The position numbers were made by a program, and so were the translations under genes. Source: Chitinophagaceae bacterium (GTDB taxonomy: Bacteria; Bacteroidota; Bacteroidia; Chitinophagales; Chitinophagaceae). Taken from it: DNA of 32,092 nucleotides. Below, in pieces: positions 27,152-32,092 of this stretch. The stretch lies in assembly GCA_947454715.1 (NCBI GenBank), contig CANGMZ010000029.1, positions 1-32,092 on the forward strand, given 5' to 3'. The notes below the pieces were generated by a model that saw only the letters and a list, made by a program, of their open reading frames with translations, was not told the origin of the DNA and did no database searches. How positions within the stretch are numbered: position 1 is the first letter of the stretch; every line of letters starts with the position of its first letter.

Positions 27152-27382
27152 TTACCTGTTCTTGTATTTTTGAATGCCCAGGTAAATACGAAAGCCTCCA
27201 TAAACAATGAGTAACGCACTCATACCATAGACAATCCCGTTAGATAGTTCCATAGTGCCGAAATGCTTGGTATACATAACAAAACCAGCCATTACCAGAT
27301 AAACTGTACCCATTACAAAATCGAGTGTAGCCCTGAAACTGGCACCTGAACGGCGGGCATTGTCATTACTTTCTGCGCTCAT
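27152..27382 (-). CDS. Small two-TM membrane protein, uncharacterised
   Basis: 76 aa from M at 27382 (MSAESNDNARRSGASFRATLDFVMGTVYLVMAGFVMYTKHFGTMELSNGIVYGMSALLIVYGGFRIYLGIQKYKNR); TACATTTG box just upstream. Confidence 0.7.
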   Translation of the reverse strand: MSAESNDNARRSGASFRATLDFVMGTVYLVMAGFVMYTKHFGTMELSNGIVYGMSALLIVYGGFRIYLGIQKYKNR

Positions 27383-27399
27383 ATTCTTGTTTTCTGTGG

Positions 27400-27407
27400 C
27401 AAATGTA
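27400..27407 (-). promoter_or_regulatory. -7 box TACATTTG upstream of the small TM protein gene
   Basis: Matches TAnnTTTG; overlaps the ORF-track upstream extension, supporting the 27382 start. Confidence 0.45.
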
Positions 27408-27469
27408 CTATTCACTTATGTATTTACCATTACAGACGCACAATCAGGTATATTCCATAACACAATGGT

Positions 27470-27506
27470 GCACAAAAAATAAGGGGAACTTATTGCTAAG
27501 ATCCCC
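27470..27506 (-). terminator. Intrinsic terminator downstream of the SRPBCC gene
   Basis: Minus strand GGGGATCTTA-GCAA-TAAGTTCCCC then TTATTTTTTG; GNRA loop, one T-T mismatch. Confidence 0.75.
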
Positions 27507-27534
27507 CAATTTGTATTTTCCTGTTTATTATTGA

Positions 27535-27990
27535 TTATTCAGATTCCACCAGTTTTTTTATTTCATTAAGTATTGGGTTCCAGCCTTCACCGCCATTGTA
27601 GGTTTCAGCATATCTTCTTTCTCCGTCTGCTACTATTGAATAGTCGCCTTGAGTAACATCGAGAACAGTTTGGTTGTCTTGCTCTGTAAGCGTATAGGTT
27701 ACGGTGAGGTAATTGACTGGTATATCTTCCATTTTTGAATTGGGGTCGAAGGTCGTATATGCCAAATGTTTATGTTGGTCAACAGCCTTGATATGACCGG
27801 TTACAGCCACAATATGTTTACCGTCAAAGATGCATTCCCATGTAAGCGGGCTGCCAATCTGATAGTCTGAGATTGCCTCGCAGCCAAACATGTATTTTTT
27901 TGTTTGTTGCGGGTTGGTGAGGGCATCCCACACGCGTGTCGCAGGTGCATTGATGGTTATCCGGCTTTTTACGAACAATGGTGTTTTCAT
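27535..27990 (-). CDS. SRPBCC (AHSA1-like) domain protein
   Basis: SRITINAPATRVWDALTNPQQTKKYMFGCEAISDYQIGSPLTWE...YTLTEQDNQTVLDVTQGDYS...YNGGEGWNPILNEIKKLVE. Confidence 0.88.
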   Translation of the reverse strand: MKTPLFVKSRITINAPATRVWDALTNPQQTKKYMFGCEAISDYQIGSPLTWECIFDGKHIVAVTGHIKAVDQHKHLAYTTFDPNSKMEDIPVNYLTVTYTLTEQDNQTVLDVTQGDYSIVADGERRYAETYNGGEGWNPILNEIKKLVESE

Positions 27991-28008
27991 GATATGTGAG
28001 GTGTGTTA

Positions 28009-28020
28009 CTATTGCAATAG
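28009..28020. promoter_or_regulatory. 12-bp perfect palindrome CTATTGCAATAG upstream of the SRPBCC gene
   Basis: Self-reverse-complementary, 18 bp 5' of the SRPBCC start; candidate operator only. Confidence 0.35.
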
Positions 28021-28073
28021 CAATATTAATTAGTTTTTAGAATACAGCGACAGGTAGTGCTCAAGTTTTGGGG

Positions 28074-28913
28074 TTAAAATAGAGATATCTGTACCGCCTT
28101 TGGTTGGGCAGGGTTGGAGGTAGGCACTCGTCTGAAAGGGTGCAATGTATCGGTAATATGATAGGTCGAGGACGCTTCGTCTCGTGAAGCAACAATGATG
28201 TTGGTTTTGCCTGCATGAGCCAGAAACATGTTCAGTGCAAGTTGTGGGTCATTATTATCTTTAGATAAATGTGATAGTAAGACATGCGTCATGTGTGCAG
28301 GCCTGTTCGCAACAAATAGCGCTAATGCTTGTTTATTAGATATATGACCTTCGCCACCACGTATTCTGTTTTTGAGATGGTAGGGGTATCTGCCATTTTC
28401 AAGCATAGCATCATCGTAATTGGCTTCCAAAAATATAGCATGGCACAGCTTGAAGTTGTCTATAACATGCTTGCAGTTCTTGCCCAAATCTGTAAATACA
28501 CCTACGTTCACTCCATTGCCGGTGATTACAAAACTATGTGGGTCTGATGCATCATGAATTTTTGGAAAAGGCAGCACAGACAAACCTCCGATAACAACTG
28601 GTTGATAGGCGGAGAATGTACGTATCTGATTTTCATTGAGCCGGAGCCGGCTGTGCTGAAAGGTTTTAGGAGTAATGTAAACCGGTATATTGTGTTTGGC
28701 AACTATACCTTCAACTCCCTTTATATGGTCGCCATGTTCATGAGAAATGAAAAGGGCTTTCACCTTATCCATCTTCAATCCCGCTTTGTGCATTCTTTTT
28801 TCCGTCTCTCGGCAAGACAGCCCCGCATCTACCAACACGGCTTCGTGTTCATTGGCAATGTGATAACAGTTGCCATTGCTGCCGGAGTTGATAGATGTGA
28901 TGTAAAGCGACAT
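28074..28913 (-). CDS. MBL-fold metallo-hydrolase (YycJ/WalJ-like)
   Basis: MSLYITSINSGSNGNCYHIANEHEAVLVDAGLSCRETEKRM...LFISHEHGDHIKGVEGI...HVLLSHLSKDNNDPQLAL. Confidence 0.93.
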   Translation of the reverse strand: MSLYITSINSGSNGNCYHIANEHEAVLVDAGLSCRETEKRMHKAGLKMDKVKALFISHEHGDHIKGVEGIVAKHNIPVYITPKTFQHSRLRLNENQIRTFSAYQPVVIGGLSVLPFPKIHDASDPHSFVITGNGVNVGVFTDLGKNCKHVIDNFKLCHAIFLEANYDDAMLENGRYPYHLKNRIRGGEGHISNKQALALFVANRPAHMTHVLLSHLSKDNNDPQLALNMFLAHAGKTNIIVASRDEASSTYHITDTLHPFRRVPTSNPAQPKAVQISLF

Positions 28914-28921
28914 TGTTACCG

Positions 28922-28953
28922 CAAAAGTAATCTGATTTTAGCCCTGCTGCAAA
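28922..28953 (-). promoter_or_regulatory. Bacteroidota promoter for the MBL gene: TTTG-N20-TACTTTTG
   Basis: -7 box TACTTTTG (28922-28929) and TTTG ending 20 nt upstream; start codon 8 nt downstream of the -7 box. Confidence 0.6.
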
Positions 28954-28970
28954 AAGGATTTGCGGCAGGG
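28942..28970 (-). terminator. Hairpin between GNAT stop and MBL promoter (possible terminator)
   Basis: CCCTGC-T-GCAAA / TTTGC-G-GCAGGG around a 5-nt loop; poor T-run on the minus strand. Confidence 0.45.
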
Positions 28971-28980
28971 TCATGTTATA

Positions 28981-29262
28981 TTAAACTAAAACGTCACTAA
29001 TTTCGGGAGATTTATCAAATACGCTTTTAGCATAAGGGCAAAGCGGGATGATTTTCATTCCTTTGTTGCGAGCAAATTTTACGGTGGCATTCAGTAATTG
29101 TTTACCTAATCCACGACCTTCAAATGCTTCTGCTACTTCTGTATGATCTATTATAAATTGGTGCGGACCTGAATACACATAGTGCATGGCTGCAATTTCT
29201 TTTCCATCGAGGGCTATGTAAAAATGCCCTTTTGTTCCGTTATCTTCTTGTAATATGTTCAT
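28981..29262 (-). CDS. GNAT-family (YjdJ-type) N-acetyltransferase
   Basis: 93 aa; HYVYSGPHQFIIDHTEVAEAFEGRGLGKQLLNATVKFARNKGMKIIPLCPYAKSVFDKSPE. Confidence 0.93.
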   Translation of the reverse strand: MNILQEDNGTKGHFYIALDGKEIAAMHYVYSGPHQFIIDHTEVAEAFEGRGLGKQLLNATVKFARNKGMKIIPLCPYAKSVFDKSPEISDVLV

Positions 29263-29286
29263 GGTGAATCGTTGATTGAGGATTAC

Positions 29287-29652
29287 TTATTTTGTTTCAG
29301 CTACAAACTTCAGAGAGATAGAGTTAACGCAGTGGCGAATGTTTTTTTGTGTGAGGCGTTCTCCTTTAAATACATGCCCTAAATGTCCCTGACAGTTGCT
29401 GCATATAATTTCTATACGGTGACCGTCAGCATCTGGTACACGTGTTACTGCACCCGGTATTTCGTCATCAAATGATGGCCAACCGCAATGTGAGTCAAAC
29501 TTGTCAGCTGCTTTGTATAAAGGTGCATCGCAGCGGCGGCATATATATATTCCGGGTTCTTTGTTGTCTGTATATGCTCCGGTAAATGCACGTTCTGTGC
29601 CTTTATGCACAATAACTCTTGCTTCTTCCGGTGTCAGCTCATTCCATTTCAT
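29287..29652 (-). CDS. msrB: Peptide-methionine (R)-S-oxide reductase MsrB
   Basis: [41 protein letters not shown]...[15 protein letters not shown]...[13 protein letters not shown] with CxxC zinc pairs and RHCVNS catalytic motif. Confidence 0.96.
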   Translation of the reverse strand: MKWNELTPEEARVIVHKGTERAFTGAYTDNKEPGIYICRRCDAPLYKAADKFDSHCGWPSFDDEIPGAVTRVPDADGHRIEIICSNCQGHLGHVFKGERLTQKNIRHCVNSISLKFVAETK

Positions 29653-29714
29653 GTTGTTCAGTTTTTATAATTATAAAGTTACGAAAGGCTATTGATGGCT
29701 GCGATAGAGGTTGT

Positions 29715-31622
29715 CTATACATCCATAAATTCCCAGGCACTCTGGTAGGCATTGTGTTTTTCGGCATATTCAATGAAGTTGGCATAAAATGGCAATCGGG
29801 TCAGTGTAGCACTGTCGCCTATTATCACCAGTTTCTTACGTGCTCTGGTCATGGCTACATTCATGCGCCTGATATCTGATAAGAAACCGATAATGCCGTC
29901 GGCATTGCTGCGCACCATACTTATATATACCAGATCTCGTTCCTGACCCTGAAAGCTATCAATTGTGTTCACCGTTATTTTACCCAGAAAGGGTTGTAGG
30001 GAAGGGGAATGTTGTAATAGCTCTTTAAGCACATAGACCTGTTGTTTGTAGGGAGATATGATGGCGATAGTTGGGAATGTATCTGGGGTGTAATGTGGCA
30101 GCAATGATGCTGTAAGTTGTTCCAAGTGCTTAAACAACAATCCTGCTTCCTCAGGATTAGAAGTGCTGGTGCCATCAGCTTTTTCGTCGAAACCGCAACC
30201 TGCAGTGTCTACGAATGCCAGTGGCACATCAGCCGCAAACAAAAGGTGATCTGCTACTGAGCCATGTGCTACCAGTTTATTGTCATAAAATACCTGCGAT
30301 GAATACCCCATTATCTGTGTGTGCATACGGTATTGTTCTTCAAGCAGGGTAACTGCTTCGGGGTGCAGTGCCACACATTTTTCCAGCAAGGTGGTGCTTA
30401 GTCCGGCTCTGGCTGCTTCATTGCTTTTGATGGTGGGTGGCAGCTGGCAATGGTCGCCGGCTAGTATTACTTTTTTTGCTTTGAGTATAGGAATCCAACA
30501 GGCAGGCTCTAATGCTTGTCCGGCCTCGTCTATAACTACCGTATGGTATCTGAGTGCTCTTACGGTGTAGTGATTGGCACCTACCAGTGTTGCTGTGATT
30601 ACTTGAGCCTTGGCAATAAGATCGTCTATTATATATTGTTCTGTATTGCCTACATCCTTCATTATTTTATGGGCTTCGTCAAATAGTGCCTTGCGCTGTT
30701 CCCGCTCTGCCTTGCCGAAATTTCTTTTGTATTTGTGTGCCATATTCTTGAATTCGGCAGCACGTTTTTTAAGCTGTTTTATTTCCTTCATGGCACTATG
30801 CTCTGCCATGCGGCTATCGAGTGTCAATGACATCAAGCGCTCTGATACCCTTGCCGGATTGCCCACACGTAATACATTGAGTCCCTCATCGGTCAGTTTT
30901 TCACTTAGCAGGTCAACAGCGGTGTTACTTGGTGCAACTACCAATATCTGTTTGTGATCTTGTTGTATCAATGCCTTTATGGCTTGCACTAATGTTGTGG
31001 TTTTTCCTGTACCCGGTGGGCCATGCACTATTGCCAGCTCATTGGCATTGAGTATTTTATTTACGGCAGATTGTTGTGCGCTATTGAGTCGGTTGTTAAT
31101 ATATGTGGGTGCTTCAGTATTGAATGTTGGTTTTGCTTGCCCTGTAAGTATGCTAATCAGCCTGCCCTCATCTTTTTTCTCACTGAGTGTGATGGCCAGC
31201 TTCAGGGCATTTTGCATTTCATCGTAACTGTTGTCGTCAAACAGTACGTCTATGCCCAGTTTGCCATCATCTGCCCAGTCGGGCAATTCTTCCGTACGTA
31301 AATTCAGTTTTAGCTTATTGCCACTTTGGTAGGTTACTGTACCTTCTATTCTATGTTCTTTTGGGTCGTGGTTAGAGAATAATACTGCCGATACACCAAA
31401 GCGTAATTGGTGATTTACATCGTGGTGTGTGGTGCGCTCTACTTCAACAACTATATAATCGCCCTTTGCAGGTTCTGTGCCCCTTATTGCTATCGGGTAC
31501 CACGTCAGGCCATTAGCTCTACGCTCAGCAACAGATGATTTTTCGGTAAGTACCAGATATGCGTTCCTGTCTTCTTCCCGTTCTGTTTTCAGCAGGTCGA
31601 GGAGGTTCTTGAAATAATTCAT
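29715..31622 (-). CDS. SF1B UPF1/IGHMBP2-like AAA DNA/RNA helicase
   Basis: AIVHGPPGTGKTTTLVQAI...VVAPSNTAVDLL...VVIDEAGQALEPACW...LAGDHCQLPPT...LLEEQYRMH...TVNTIDSFQGQERDLVYISMVRSN...RRMNVAMTRARKKLVIIGD; start set at MNYFKNLL. Confidence 0.93.
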   Translation of the reverse strand: MNYFKNLLDLLKTEREEDRNAYLVLTEKSSVAERRANGLTWYPIAIRGTEPAKGDYIVVEVERTTHHDVNHQLRFGVSAVLFSNHDPKEHRIEGTVTYQSGNKLKLNLRTEELPDWADDGKLGIDVLFDDNSYDEMQNALKLAITLSEKKDEGRLISILTGQAKPTFNTEAPTYINNRLNSAQQSAVNKILNANELAIVHGPPGTGKTTTLVQAIKALIQQDHKQILVVAPSNTAVDLLSEKLTDEGLNVLRVGNPARVSERLMSLTLDSRMAEHSAMKEIKQLKKRAAEFKNMAHKYKRNFGKAEREQRKALFDEAHKIMKDVGNTEQYIIDDLIAKAQVITATLVGANHYTVRALRYHTVVIDEAGQALEPACWIPILKAKKVILAGDHCQLPPTIKSNEAARAGLSTTLLEKCVALHPEAVTLLEEQYRMHTQIMGYSSQVFYDNKLVAHGSVADHLLFAADVPLAFVDTAGCGFDEKADGTSTSNPEEAGLLFKHLEQLTASLLPHYTPDTFPTIAIISPYKQQVYVLKELLQHSPSLQPFLGKITVNTIDSFQGQERDLVYISMVRSNADGIIGFLSDIRRMNVAMTRARKKLVIIGDSATLTRLPFYANFIEYAEKHNAYQSAWEFMDV

Positions 31623-31628
31623 GTGGCG

Positions 31629-31636
31629 CAAAGGTA
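31629..31636 (-). promoter_or_regulatory. -7 box TACCTTTG directly upstream of the helicase ATG
   Basis: Matches TAnnTTTG; 6 nt before ATG at 31622. Confidence 0.4.
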
Positions 31637-31945
31637 AGTAAGCGACATGGGAGAAGTCGTGCCTATTTCAATGCTTTATATCTATGAATTACCACCTGAA
31701 TTGATTTTAATCTTAACAGGTGTAAGTGATTATAGAAGTATATCTTATTATATCTATTGGCTCGATTTTTATGTTTTGATAGTATAAAGAGTGGACGTTA
31801 TATAGTCTGTGGCTATATTTTTTAATTTTTTATAGTTTTTGCTTATAGTTTGATAAGAAAGATGTAATTATCAGCTTTGTATTGTCGCTATACCTTTATC
31901 AAGAAATCAGAAAAGCATATTTAAAATATTTAAACACTATAACAC

Positions 31946-32092
31946 ATGTTAAACGAAAAACAACAAGCAACAAAAATAACTACAGCATCTGGAAGACCTT
32001 ATGCTGAAAATGAGAATTCACTGAGTGCCGGAGCGCGTGGCCCATTGCTGCTGCAAGATTATATACTCCATGAAAAAATGGCGCATTTTAAC
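31946..32092 (+). CDS. Catalase, N-terminal part (truncated by window end)
   Basis: [53 protein letters not shown]...SLSAG-RGP-LLQD---EK-AHF is the catalase N-terminus. Confidence 0.93.
   Translation, partial: MLNEKQQATKITTASGRPYAENENSLSAGARGPLLLQDYILHEKMAHFN

Noticed and set aside
30319-31301. Plus-strand ORFs opposite the helicase
   Set aside because: Shadow ORFs of a helicase with complete SF1 motifs.
1-32092. CRISPR arrays, tRNA/rRNA genes, transposases, prophage or known defence systems
   Set aside because: No regularly spaced repeats, no cloverleaf or rRNA-like sequence and no recombinase/phage/defence protein motifs were recognised. The helicase and MBL protein are in ordinary housekeeping context, not a defence cluster.

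Overview
The window is about 32 kb of a low-GC Bacteroidota chromosome. Family-level affinity, probably Chitinophagaceae-like, is inference from gene content, T9SS tails and TAnnTTTG promoter boxes. Most of it is chromosomal housekeeping: rpmI/rplT, miaA, topA, rnhB, lspA/zapA, tsaE, a Sua5/YrdC protein, msrB, an MBL-fold hydrolase, an UPF1/IGHMBP2-like helicase and the 5' end of a catalase. Interspersed is an exported/cell-envelope set: five proteins with T9SS type A C-terminal tails (one a 5'-truncated remnant), two outer-membrane beta-barrel candidates, two tandem DUF1573 paralogs, and a PstS-like lipoprotein paired with a TPR protein. I found no rRNA, tRNA, CRISPR array, transposase, phage module or recognisable defence island. 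I cannot demonstrate a clearly novel system. The best leads are: a G8 homopolymer in miaA where loss of one G creates an immediate stop; the tandem secreted paralogs with uneven divergence; a truncated T9SS remnant plus coupled OM-protein pair bracketed by identical GNRA-loop terminators; a promoter -33 box embedded in a terminator hairpin; an orphan HigA-like antitoxin; and possible regulatory palindromes upstream of the SRPBCC and catalase genes.
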